Of a DNA stretch of 64,000 nucleotides, positions 27,429-35,443 are shown in pieces. This stretch comes from Ohtaekwangia koreensis (GTDB lineage Bacteria > Bacteroidota > Bacteroidia > Cytophagales > Cyclobacteriaceae): contig NZ_FUZU01000004.1 of NCBI RefSeq assembly GCF_900167975.1, positions 868,001-932,000 on the forward strand, in the 5' to 3' direction. The position numbers were made by a program, and so were the translations under genes. How positions within the stretch are numbered: the stretch's first letter is position 1; each line of letters starts with the position of its first letter. The notes beneath the pieces were generated by a model. The model was not told the origin of the DNA, made no database searches, and saw only the letters and a list, made by a program, of their open reading frames with translations.

Positions 27429-29081
27429 TTATTCGTTTTTTGTAAAACCAAGTTTTGTTCTTGCAGCTTGTACTTCAGGAGCAGATTCAAATAAATCCCA
27501 GAGCAACTCACTCCTGTGGTTTTCAATCATGACAATGATTGGTCCTTGATCAATGGCCAGGTATGAACTAGCAGTCCAGCCATCGGATATATTAAACGCA
27601 TCATAAAAGCCATACTCTCCCCACAGACGATCTCCAAGTGTATAATAGAAAAACTTCAATGCCCGCATCGATTCTTCCGGTGTGTATGGAAATGAAGACA
27701 GGGCTGCCGTTGGCGTTATAACACCTTTGTCATTTACAGGAGAGTGCGCATCATAACCAGTAGCATTATCACTTGACGTCAAGCCCCAGCATGAATCGCT
27801 GTAGCCTATATATTTTCTAGGATTTGCAACACAGTACGAATAATTGATGCGCGATGCATTTACATTTTGTTCCCAATAATTTGCAAACTCATCTGAAAAG
27901 TGAGGATCCAATCCGAGATATGAATAATGTACCCAGAACAATGGACTCGGTGTACCCAATGGCAAAACATATCCATAGTATGTATTACCTGTTTTTATAG
28001 CACCCTTGCGTCCGTATCCATTCGTATATACAGTCTTTGGTATACTATGTGTTGGTGATGCAGCCGCCAGAAAATAAGTTATCTGTTCTTCAAAATAACC
28101 GTACATCGGAAAGTTCATGTCCCAATTATAGGTTGGCGACCAATGCCAGTATAGTACATCTTCATTATTCTTCCGGTACCAATCCCATTCAATATCTTTC
28201 CATATAGTATTGATTCGGTTGATCAGGTTGTTACCGGCCGTGTCGGATGGCTGCAGATACTGACGAAATGTAATAAGGCCTTGCACGAGAAATGATGTCT
28301 CCACTAAATCGCCACCATTATCCTTTGTACTGAAAGGTATAGCATCTCCGTTGTTACCGTTGATCCAATGAGACCACGCACCATGAAAACGATCGGCTCC
28401 TTCGAGGAACGTTACAATTTTGTTGAGGCGTTGAACACCTTCTGAGCGGGTAATAAAATTTCTTTCGATACCAACGATGATCGACATAATTCCAAATCCC
28501 GAACCTCCACTAGTCACCGTACTACCGGAAGTATTACGCTCTCGCGCCATGCCACTCACAGGGTCTGCAAAATCCCAGAAGTATTTGAAGGTTTGCTTTT
28601 GCACAAGTGTAAGAAGCTCTTCATCTGAAATCTCAGGAAAGTCTGGGGTTTCATCTATAGCGGTATAGAAGGGTTGCTCGCCTGGAGACAGTACACCACC
28701 ATTACTTCCGATTACACCTGCAGCTATTGTAAGCTGATGTTTTGACAGGTCTCTTAATTTATTAGCAAACGTAACTATGACTTTACTGTTTTCTTCCTGT
28801 AAACTTATTGTTGCAGGCACAGTACTATTTGTAACATCTTTCACATATATATTCTGTGACGTAACTGTGGAAGGATTAAGCGGCGAAGAGAACTTGATCT
28901 CAATCACAACATTCTCGCACGGAATGTTCATTGTGGCGGTTGCTTCGGTTACTTCATTTCCTGCTATCTTCAAAGATTCTATTTCCAAAGCATCTGGAAA
29001 AGTATCCTGTTTATTATCGTCTTCACTGCATGCCAGCAAGAATACAATTATTGCTACTATGCTTACGCTTCGTCTCATCAT
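27429..29081 (-). CDS. GH144-type endo-beta-1,2-glucanase (glucoamylase-like domain), lipoprotein
   Basis: 550 residues from the MMRRSV start at 29081; a longer frame exists but would add a non-signal leader. Lipobox FLLAC (C18). Residues ~30-140 are an Ig-like (Big_5-type) domain ending in YTAIDETPDFP. Residues ~155-550 form the (alpha/alpha)6 'glycoamylase' domain: KYFWDFADPVSGMARERN, TSGGSGFGIMSIIVGIER, FHGAWSHWING, KDNGGDLVETSFLVQGLI and VLYWHWSPTYNWDMN. GH144 was founded on an endo-beta-1,2-glucanase from Chitinophaga. With susC/susD upstream and GH3 downstream this makes a beta-1,2-glucan locus likely. Substrate is inferred from family and context. Confidence 0.85.
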   Translation of the reverse strand: MMRRSVSIVAIIVFLLACSEDDNKQDTFPDALEIESLKIAGNEVTEATATMNIPCENVVIEIKFSSPLNPSTVTSQNIYVKDVTNSTVPATISLQEENSKVIVTFANKLRDLSKHQLTIAAGVIGSNGGVLSPGEQPFYTAIDETPDFPEISDEELLTLVQKQTFKYFWDFADPVSGMARERNTSGSTVTSGGSGFGIMSIIVGIERNFITRSEGVQRLNKIVTFLEGADRFHGAWSHWINGNNGDAIPFSTKDNGGDLVETSFLVQGLITFRQYLQPSDTAGNNLINRINTIWKDIEWDWYRKNNEDVLYWHWSPTYNWDMNFPMYGYFEEQITYFLAAASPTHSIPKTVYTNGYGRKGAIKTGNTYYGYVLPLGTPSPLFWVHYSYLGLDPHFSDEFANYWEQNVNASRINYSYCVANPRKYIGYSDSCWGLTSSDNATGYDAHSPVNDKGVITPTAALSSFPYTPEESMRALKFFYYTLGDRLWGEYGFYDAFNISDGWTASSYLAIDQGPIIVMIENHRSELLWDLFESAPEVQAARTKLGFTKNE

Positions 29082-29101
29082 TCTCAACCGGTGATAACCT
29101 A

Positions 29102-29129
29102 AGAGGCTTCCGGCAAGCCGGAAACCTCT
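29102..29129 (-). promoter_or_regulatory. Hairpin between PUL 3 susD and the GH144 gene
   Basis: AGAGGCTTCCGGC pairs with GCCGGAAACCTCT around a two-base loop with one C-A mismatch. It lies in the 77-base gap after susD with no U-run. An mRNA-stability or processing element is most likely. Confidence 0.65.
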
Positions 29130-29158
29130 AAACCTAACTAACCTCCAAACTATATATA

Positions 29159-30616
29159 TCAATATCCGTTATTCTGCGGAATCGCGTTATTGGTAATATC
29201 AATCATTACCTGCGGAACAGGAAATACATCGTTCTTTCCACTTACAAATCCTTGTGGACCTAAAACCGTTGCAGCCTGACCAGTACGTACGAGATCAAAG
29301 AAGCGATCGCCTTCCATGGCAAGTTCAAGTCTGCGTTCGTTCCATATATCCTGAAGTGTTGGTGCTTCTATAGGATCAAGATCAACACGCTCTCTCACAA
29401 GATTCAATGATGTTGCAGCACCCCCTATATCTCCCTTCTGAACTTTTGCTTCAGCATCGATCAATAGTATTTCAGCATAGCGTAGTACGCGTATATTTTG
29501 TTCAGCACCTTCATTCACGCCACTTACTTGTCTATTACGAGGTACATATGACTTACCATTGTAACGCGGTATATTAACTCCTTCGAGCTCACCGTTTCCA
29601 ACACCTTCTATTACATCGCCATCTTCCGTAACATCACCTTTATATAGGATAGTCACTTTCTTACGGACTTCGTCACCGGCAGCATCAAACGCAGCGGCTA
29701 AATCATCGGAAGGTATATTGAAACCCCACCCAAATCCATTTGTACCGCGGACACCTTGTACTTGAGAATGCTGGCTATTGCTAAGATCAGCGTTACCTGC
29801 CACAGCAGATGCCTGGATTTCAAACAACGATTCTTTACCATTTTCAAAAGGTATACGGAATACGTCATAGAAATTTTCCTCCAAACCATAGCGATTGGAG
29901 TTGATAATAGCCGATGTCTGTTCGAGTACCTTATCCCATTCGCCCCTATATAAATATACTTTTGCAAGTAAACCACGTGCGGCACCATTCGTTGCACGAC
30001 CCACGTTAGCAGCATCATAGCTATCCGGAAGTACTGCTATAGCATCTGTCAAGTCCTGGATGATCTGCGCATATACTTCATCTTTTGGAGTACGTACCGT
30101 TGAAGCTTCCAGTACATTATCAATTGAAGTCGGCATCGGCACATCACCAAACGCACGCACCAGGTCAAAATAAAATAATGCGCGTGTAAATTTAGCTTCA
30201 CCCAATAAACGAGTCTTCAGGGTTTCATTCATTTCAATATCAGGAACATTGCTCAATACCTGATTGCTGAGATTTATACCTTCATACCGGCCATTCCAAT
30301 AATCTGTTATTGTGCCTTGATTGGAAGTAAACGTAAACTTGTCAAAATCATTTATAAAAGATGCATCACCCTGAGAACTGCCTTTAATGGAGTTGTCAGA
30401 AGTAATTTCCTGCATGATTACATAGGCAAATGCAACCATTTGCCAAGTACGCATGCGTGCATAAATTGCATTCACGGCAGACACAGCATCTTCCTGAGTC
30501 TGGAAGAATTCTTCGGTAGGCTTTACACCCTCCGGGTCTACATCCAAATAATCACTGCATCCAAAGGGTGCCAGCAATGTTAGTATCGCTACTAGAAAGA
30601 TTATATACTTTTTCAT
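29159..30616 (-). CDS. SusD/RagB family nutrient-binding lipoprotein (PUL 3)
   Basis: 485 residues. Lipobox APFGC (C20). SusD hallmarks are complete: DYLDVDPEGVKPTEEFFQTQEDAVSAVNAIYARM, GEAKFTRALFYFDLVRAFGDVPMP, RVLRYAEILLIDAEAKVQ, WNERRLELAMEGDRFFDLVRTG, and the final PQNNGY. It follows susC by 14 bases. Specificity for beta-1,2-glucooligosaccharides is inferred from the GH144/GH3 genes. Confidence 0.95.
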   Translation of the reverse strand: MKKYIIFLVAILTLLAPFGCSDYLDVDPEGVKPTEEFFQTQEDAVSAVNAIYARMRTWQMVAFAYVIMQEITSDNSIKGSSQGDASFINDFDKFTFTSNQGTITDYWNGRYEGINLSNQVLSNVPDIEMNETLKTRLLGEAKFTRALFYFDLVRAFGDVPMPTSIDNVLEASTVRTPKDEVYAQIIQDLTDAIAVLPDSYDAANVGRATNGAARGLLAKVYLYRGEWDKVLEQTSAIINSNRYGLEENFYDVFRIPFENGKESLFEIQASAVAGNADLSNSQHSQVQGVRGTNGFGWGFNIPSDDLAAAFDAAGDEVRKKVTILYKGDVTEDGDVIEGVGNGELEGVNIPRYNGKSYVPRNRQVSGVNEGAEQNIRVLRYAEILLIDAEAKVQKGDIGGAATSLNLVRERVDLDPIEAPTLQDIWNERRLELAMEGDRFFDLVRTGQAATVLGPQGFVSGKNDVFPVPQVMIDITNNAIPQNNGY

Positions 30617-30630
30617 GGTTATACTCTTTA

Positions 30631-33600
30631 CTATAAACTTATGTTAATCCCTAAATTGTAAGTCGCAGCCATTGGATATACATTGTTATCTATACCTTGG
30701 CTGGTTATGTTTGTTGTATTTTGTTGGTTTACACCTGGAATAGCGGTTGGTATTTCCGGGGAGAAGCCGTTGTACTTAAAGGCTACCAAAGGGTTGGCCG
30801 CATTGGCATATACTCTAAGTTTCGTAATGCCTATACGCGAAGTTGTTGTTGCAGGGAAAGTATATCCAACCTGGATATTCCGAATCTTAAAGAAGTTACC
30901 GGACTCCAGGTACCAGGAGTTAGCCTGCTTGTTAGCATCTGCTGAAAGATCAGCGGATGGATAATCATTGGATGTACCTTCACCATGCCAACGATGCTCC
31001 AGGAAGTCGCGATCATAATTTTCATTACCGATCTGACGATAACGTTTCGCGTTATAAATTTTATTTCCTCCTTGTGCGTATAGATCGATCGTGATATCAA
31101 AACCTTTATAGGCTCCATATAGGTTTACACCATAATTATACTTTGGAATAGCGGACCCCAGGAACACACGATCTTTATCGTTGATCTGTCCATCGTTGTT
31201 ACTGTCCTGATATTTAAAATCACCGGGTTTGGCATTGGGTTGTATAATTGTGCCATCGGCATCGGTATAATTTTCTATTTCAGCGTCATTCTGGAATATA
31301 CCGATCACTTTGCGTCCATAGAACTCACCAACGCTTTGTCCAACGACAGTATAGGTAGTAGGTGTTACGTTCACATAACCGCCATATATACCCACCGTAC
31401 CGGGACGCAAAGCATCTACCTTGTTTGTATTATATGCAAACACACCTCCTATACCATACGTAAAATCACCTACTTTATCCTTCCAATTCAATGCTACCTC
31501 AACACCCTTGTTTATAATATCTGCATTGTTATCAAGATAGTCTCTGTTTGAAGTTCCAAACACACCGTTGACCGTTACAGGAAAAATAGCATTGCTCGTT
31601 TTTCGATTATAGTAATCTATCTCAAAATTCAACTTGTTATTTAGCACATTACCTTCAACTGCAAAATCTACCTCCTTTGTTGTCTCCCATAATAAATTAT
31701 CGGGTACTATAAGAGTAACGCTCTCACCTGTTTGTGGAGTTCCTCCAAATACAGGGCTGTAGGTACCACCTGTCGAAGTATAGCTTACAACAGTGTTACC
31801 AGGTATACGGTTGTTACCCATTTTACCCCAGCTCGCCCGTAGTTTCAGAAATTGGAAAAAATTCTGATCGTCCATGAACGATTCGTTGGTCAACACCCAA
31901 CCCAAACCAAGTGAAGGGAAATAGTCATAACGATTATTCTTATCAAACACTGAAGTTCCATCTCTGCGTATCGTAGCGGTCAGAAGATATTTTTCCTGGA
32001 ATGCATAGGTCAATCTTCCAAAATAGGACAGTGCTTTAATGTTATAGCCTGCATCTGTAGTCGACTGCGAAGCATTTCCCAAATTCAAGTACCATGTATT
32101 TTCTCCAAAGTCTTCAACACCTTGGCGTATTCCCGTAAGAGAATAAAAGCGCTGCTGCTGTGCGTTCATACCAGCAAGAAGCGTAAAGTGATGATCAGAG
32201 TTTAATGTAAAATCGTAGGTAAGTGTATTGTCCCAATAGTAACTAAAGTAGTTATCGATTTTTCTTGTCAACGTTTTTGTTGTATCACGTTGCGTTGATG
32301 AAACAAAATACGGAGGAACATACTTCGTATTTTGGCTATAGCTTCCATCTACTCCGTAAGCAGTTCTAAAAGTTAGCCCTTTGGCAAGGGTTACATCTGC
32401 TGACACTGCACCTACTAAACGTATACCTTTTGTCTTATCATTGTTATAGTATTGAGAAGCAGCAGGGTTTGCGAAATCACCAAAGGCTTGAGGACTTGCA
32501 AATGTATTTTCATCAATACGAACTGGTATAGCGGGTGGTGCTATATATGCACTCGTGAACAATGATGCAGGAGCGTTAGTTGATTTAAAGTTCGACAGGT
32601 TTGCATTCACGCCAATCTTCAAGAACTTTGTTACTGTTGACTCCACTGACGTTCTTAAATTTAAACGTTCGTAATCTGTTTTGCTTGCAAGGCCTTCCTG
32701 TTTGAAATAACTGCCGCCCATTGCATATACACTTTTTTCACTTCCACCGGTAACACTCAAGTCATGGTTTTGTATAGAAGCTCCACTTCTTAGAATTTCA
32801 TCATACCAATCTGTAGAATATGGATAAGCTGCGGGGTCACGTGGAGTAAAACTTGTTCCGTTGCGGCTGGCTGCAATAGCATCTTTTTCATTCAGTAACT
32901 GTACATAATCAGAACCTGAAGCCATGTCCACCATGTTGATCGGATTCTGAACGCCAGCATATCCTGAATAAGCAATTTTTGGCTGCTCGTTCTTTCCACG
33001 TTTCGTTGTAATGATTACTACACCATTCGATGCACGAATACCATATATAGCAGACGCTGAAGCATCTTTCAGGATGTTCATACTTTCGATATCGTTGCTT
33101 CCAAGGAAACTGATGTCATCCACTAATACACCATCAACTACATATAGGGGTTCAACTCGTGAACTAACAGAACCTAATCCGCGAACGCGAATTGTTGGTG
33201 CGCTGCCAGGGGTACCGTTGGTTGTTACCTGTACACCAGCAACTTTGCCTTGCAACGCTTCAGCTGCTGTCGATACGGGTATCTTATTAAGATCTTCTGC
33301 CCGCACTGAAGCGACAGCACCTGTAACATCTGATTTCTTCTGAACACCATATCCAATTACCACCACTTCAGTCAGCGATGTTATATCAGAACCCATCGTC
33401 ACATCTATTACCGTTCTATCACCAACCTCTTCCGTGATGGTTGAAAATCCCACGAACGTAAACACCAACGTGTTTTCAGAAGCCGACAACTGTATCGAGT
33501 AATTACCCTCGGCATCGGTTGTCGTACCCTTTGTTGTACCCTGAACAACGACATTCACTCCTGGCAAGGTCGTTCCATCTTCTGCGGCTGTTACCTTCCC

Positions 33601-33681
33601 GGTTATCTGCTTGTCTTGTGCCCAAACTGTTGTCCACAACAAGCTGGGCAACAGCACTGTCAATAGTAGTTTTCTTATCAT
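30631..33681 (-). CDS. SusC/RagA family TonB-dependent outer-membrane transporter (PUL 3)
   Basis: 1016 residues from ATG 33681 (MIRKLLLTVLLPSLLWTTVWAQ, a clean signal peptide). An in-frame ATG 30 codons upstream would add a basic leader and overlap probable operator sequence, so I reject it. Carboxypeptidase-regulatory domain (ITGKVTAAEDGTTLPGVNV), LTEVVVIGYGVQKKSDVTG, plug domain with PLYVVDGVLVDD and NILKDASASAIYGIRASNG, and a barrel ending LGINISL. No STN domain. Transports oligosaccharides with the SusD encoded just downstream. Confidence 0.95.
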   Translation of the reverse strand: MIRKLLLTVLLPSLLWTTVWAQDKQITGKVTAAEDGTTLPGVNVVVQGTTKGTTTDAEGNYSIQLSASENTLVFTFVGFSTITEEVGDRTVIDVTMGSDITSLTEVVVIGYGVQKKSDVTGAVASVRAEDLNKIPVSTAAEALQGKVAGVQVTTNGTPGSAPTIRVRGLGSVSSRVEPLYVVDGVLVDDISFLGSNDIESMNILKDASASAIYGIRASNGVVIITTKRGKNEQPKIAYSGYAGVQNPINMVDMASGSDYVQLLNEKDAIAASRNGTSFTPRDPAAYPYSTDWYDEILRSGASIQNHDLSVTGGSEKSVYAMGGSYFKQEGLASKTDYERLNLRTSVESTVTKFLKIGVNANLSNFKSTNAPASLFTSAYIAPPAIPVRIDENTFASPQAFGDFANPAASQYYNNDKTKGIRLVGAVSADVTLAKGLTFRTAYGVDGSYSQNTKYVPPYFVSSTQRDTTKTLTRKIDNYFSYYWDNTLTYDFTLNSDHHFTLLAGMNAQQQRFYSLTGIRQGVEDFGENTWYLNLGNASQSTTDAGYNIKALSYFGRLTYAFQEKYLLTATIRRDGTSVFDKNNRYDYFPSLGLGWVLTNESFMDDQNFFQFLKLRASWGKMGNNRIPGNTVVSYTSTGGTYSPVFGGTPQTGESVTLIVPDNLLWETTKEVDFAVEGNVLNNKLNFEIDYYNRKTSNAIFPVTVNGVFGTSNRDYLDNNADIINKGVEVALNWKDKVGDFTYGIGGVFAYNTNKVDALRPGTVGIYGGYVNVTPTTYTVVGQSVGEFYGRKVIGIFQNDAEIENYTDADGTIIQPNAKPGDFKYQDSNNDGQINDKDRVFLGSAIPKYNYGVNLYGAYKGFDITIDLYAQGGNKIYNAKRYRQIGNENYDRDFLEHRWHGEGTSNDYPSADLSADANKQANSWYLESGNFFKIRNIQVGYTFPATTTSRIGITKLRVYANAANPLVAFKYNGFSPEIPTAIPGVNQQNTTNITSQGIDNNVYPMAATYNLGINISL

Positions 33682-34065
33682 AAACTTGCGTTTTGTTGGT
33701 TGCGCAGAGCCGAATTTTACATTTGTCAAGCTCTTCACAGAACTTTTTTTAAAAAATGAGACCAAATGCAATCGTTGAAGGGATGATTTTCAACGACAAT
33801 TTTTCCAGATAAAAAACATTGATTTCAAACGATTCCAAAGAATATTTATAGAAGTATCAGACACTTCTTCCAGAAAAAAAACAAACGATTTTAAGATGTG
33901 AGATTAAGGGATAGAGAAAATTCAGTTGGACGTTTTATTTCCTCGAACTCCAGATGAGTCCGAGGTCACTACATTTTATTATAAAGCCAACTTCCCCACA
34001 AGAGGATTAAAGCATTTAGACTAAAGCCTCACTTTGCTTTTGTTATTGGATACACAACTGGTGTA
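33682..34065. promoter_or_regulatory. Upstream region of PUL 3 susC (384 bases, no gene)
   Basis: Contains LacI-like TGCAATCGTTGA at 33767-33778 overlapping an 8-bp inverted repeat TCGTTGAA/TTCAACGA (33772-33779 and 33789-33796), and TTCAAACGATTCCA at 33824-33837, with another AAACGATT near 33892. These resemble, without matching, the GCAATCGATTGC sites of the pectin loci. A LacI-family repressor is a reasonable guess, but no dedicated regulator gene is present beside PUL 3. The remainder (33900-34065) shows no recognisable feature. Confidence 0.5.
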
Positions 34066-34833
34066 TTACAAACGCCCAAAATTGGTTTTGGGATTTCCAG
34101 GAAATAAAGAACGGTTTAACGACACTACTTCTTCATGAGACGGTGGCGTTGTACGTTTCATCAGCGTAACGATTGAAGAATCTCTGATATAAGCTGCATT
34201 TTCTTTTACTCCTTCAAAAAGAGCTTGGTTAAGTTCTATTCTATCCAGCTCTGTGCAATAAGCTGGCGTGCCAGGTTGATGTCTCCAGGATGCCGATAAA
34301 GTACCTGCATCAACAACATCAAAACCTGTGTCGTTAATTAAGTTGGATATTACCGCTTTCATCTTTCCATCATCTCCGGATATAGCCATTGCTATCCGTC
34401 CTTCGGCCCCTTCAGGCTTGCCTCCGTGTTCGAGACTATACGCCAACAGATTATTGAAAGCCTTAATGACGGGACGTCCTATTTGTTCTGAAACCCATAC
34501 ACTTTCAACCTTACCGTTGTTGAGTTCTTCGATCTGTCCATCACGGAATGGATAATAATTAGAGGTATCAACTACGATAACATCTTCCGAAATATTAGCA
34601 AACAACTCTTTTGGCAGGCTGGGAATTGCAGCAGTCGGTATAGATATGATAACGACATCAACATCTTTTACTATATCATATAGTGTTGAAGGCAATGCAC
34701 CTAATTCGTGAGCACGGGTTTTCAGTTTATCAAATTCCTGTGTACTATATATTTTTACAACATGGCCTGCAACAGCCAACTTTTTTGCTATTGTCCCGCC
34801 TATCGCCCCAGCACCAATTATTCCTATTTTCAT
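34066..34833 (-). CDS. NAD(P)-binding Rossmann oxidoreductase (F420H2:NADP reductase-like)
   Basis: 255 residues, cytoplasmic. N-terminal Rossmann motif KIGIIGAGAIGGTIAKKLAVAGH (split: GxGxxG at residues 7-12), followed by VDVVIISIPTAAIPSLPK and IVVDTSNYYP, as in the coenzyme-F420-dependent NADP reductase-like and ProC/beta-hydroxyacid dehydrogenase superfamily. Bacteroidota are not known to make F420, so the substrate is unknown. It is divergent from an HxlR regulator with a perfect palindrome in the shared 171-base gap. Redox or electrophile-stress induced expression is likely by analogy with other HxlR-oxidoreductase pairs. Confidence 0.75.
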   Translation of the reverse strand: MKIGIIGAGAIGGTIAKKLAVAGHVVKIYSTQEFDKLKTRAHELGALPSTLYDIVKDVDVVIISIPTAAIPSLPKELFANISEDVIVVDTSNYYPFRDGQIEELNNGKVESVWVSEQIGRPVIKAFNNLLAYSLEHGGKPEGAEGRIAMAISGDDGKMKAVISNLINDTGFDVVDAGTLSASWRHQPGTPAYCTELDRIELNQALFEGVKENAAYIRDSSIVTLMKRTTPPSHEEVVSLNRSLFPGNPKTNFGRL

Positions 34834-34956
34834 TTTTTAATATTTTAAAGATCAGTCAAGCAATCAAATCCCCTATTCTACCTGGTATCAGAACCAAATC
34901 AGAAGCAGGAATAGCATTTAGACGTTGCAAAGTTAACAATTCATACTTTCCTTTGT

Positions 34957-34984
34957 ATAGTACTTTCCCAAAGGAAAGTACTAT
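34957..34984. promoter_or_regulatory. Perfect palindrome, candidate HxlR operator
   Basis: ATAGTACTTTCC (34957-34968) and its exact complement GGAAAGTACTAT (34973-34984) flank CAAA. The inner TACTTT...AAAGTA arrangement resembles known operators of HxlR/YodB-type repressors. A further TACTTTCC half site is at 34944-34951. It ends 20 bases before the hxlR start codon and is 123 bases from the divergent oxidoreductase start. Confidence 0.75.
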
Positions 34985-35004
34985 GGCAAAAAGTGGAAAT
35001 TAAA

Positions 35005-35352
35005 ATGGCACAAAAGAAAACGTACTGCGATTGTCTTAATACAGTGAAGCCCGTCCGAGATGCTCTTGATGTAATCAATGGAAAATGGAAATTGCCTATT
35101 ATCATTTCTGTGGGAGTTGGTAATGATCGCTTCACTGACATACAGGAAAGTATACCTGGGATTACTCCTAAAGTGTTGGCCAAGGAGCTTAAAGATTTAG
35201 AGCAACACAAATTGATAAAGCGTACTGTGTTGGATGAATATCCGGTTAAAATCTCCTACACGTTAGAGAAGTATGCAAATACTTTAACACCCATTATCTA
35301 TTCGCTCAAGGATTGGGGAATTAACCACAAAAAGAAAGTAACAGAGCAATAA
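35005..35352 (+). CDS. HxlR family winged-helix transcriptional regulator
   Basis: 115 residues from ATG 35005; a GTG four codons upstream is in frame but less likely. HxlR signatures: CDCLNTVKPVRDALDVINGKWKLPII, ITPKVLAKELKDLEQHKLIKRTV and the winged-helix VKISYTLEKYANTLTPIIYSLKDWG. Two N-terminal cysteines (C8, C10) are near the position of redox-sensing cysteines in related proteins such as YodB/HypR. It likely represses itself and the divergent Rossmann oxidoreductase through the palindrome at 34957-34984. Confidence 0.92.
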   Translation: MAQKKTYCDCLNTVKPVRDALDVINGKWKLPIIISVGVGNDRFTDIQESIPGITPKVLAKELKDLEQHKLIKRTVLDEYPVKISYTLEKYANTLTPIIYSLKDWGINHKKKVTEQ

Positions 35353-35443
35353 TGCTCTTCCAAAAGTATACCGGAGCTGACTACTATAGAATATGGTTGC
35401 ACTACCACTATATATAGTAGCCCCGAGTCGAACCGGAATTGCT

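Noticed and set aside
29082-29162. Longer N-terminus for the GH144 gene reaching the susD stop
   Set aside because: It would put a basic segment and an mRNA hairpin inside the coding region ahead of a complete lipoprotein signal.
33682-33771. Upstream ATG for PUL 3 susC
   Set aside because: Adds 30 basic residues before a complete signal peptide and overlaps probable operator sequence.
34066-34833. True F420-dependent NADP reductase
   Set aside because: F420 is not expected in Bacteroidota; only the Rossmann family resemblance is supported.
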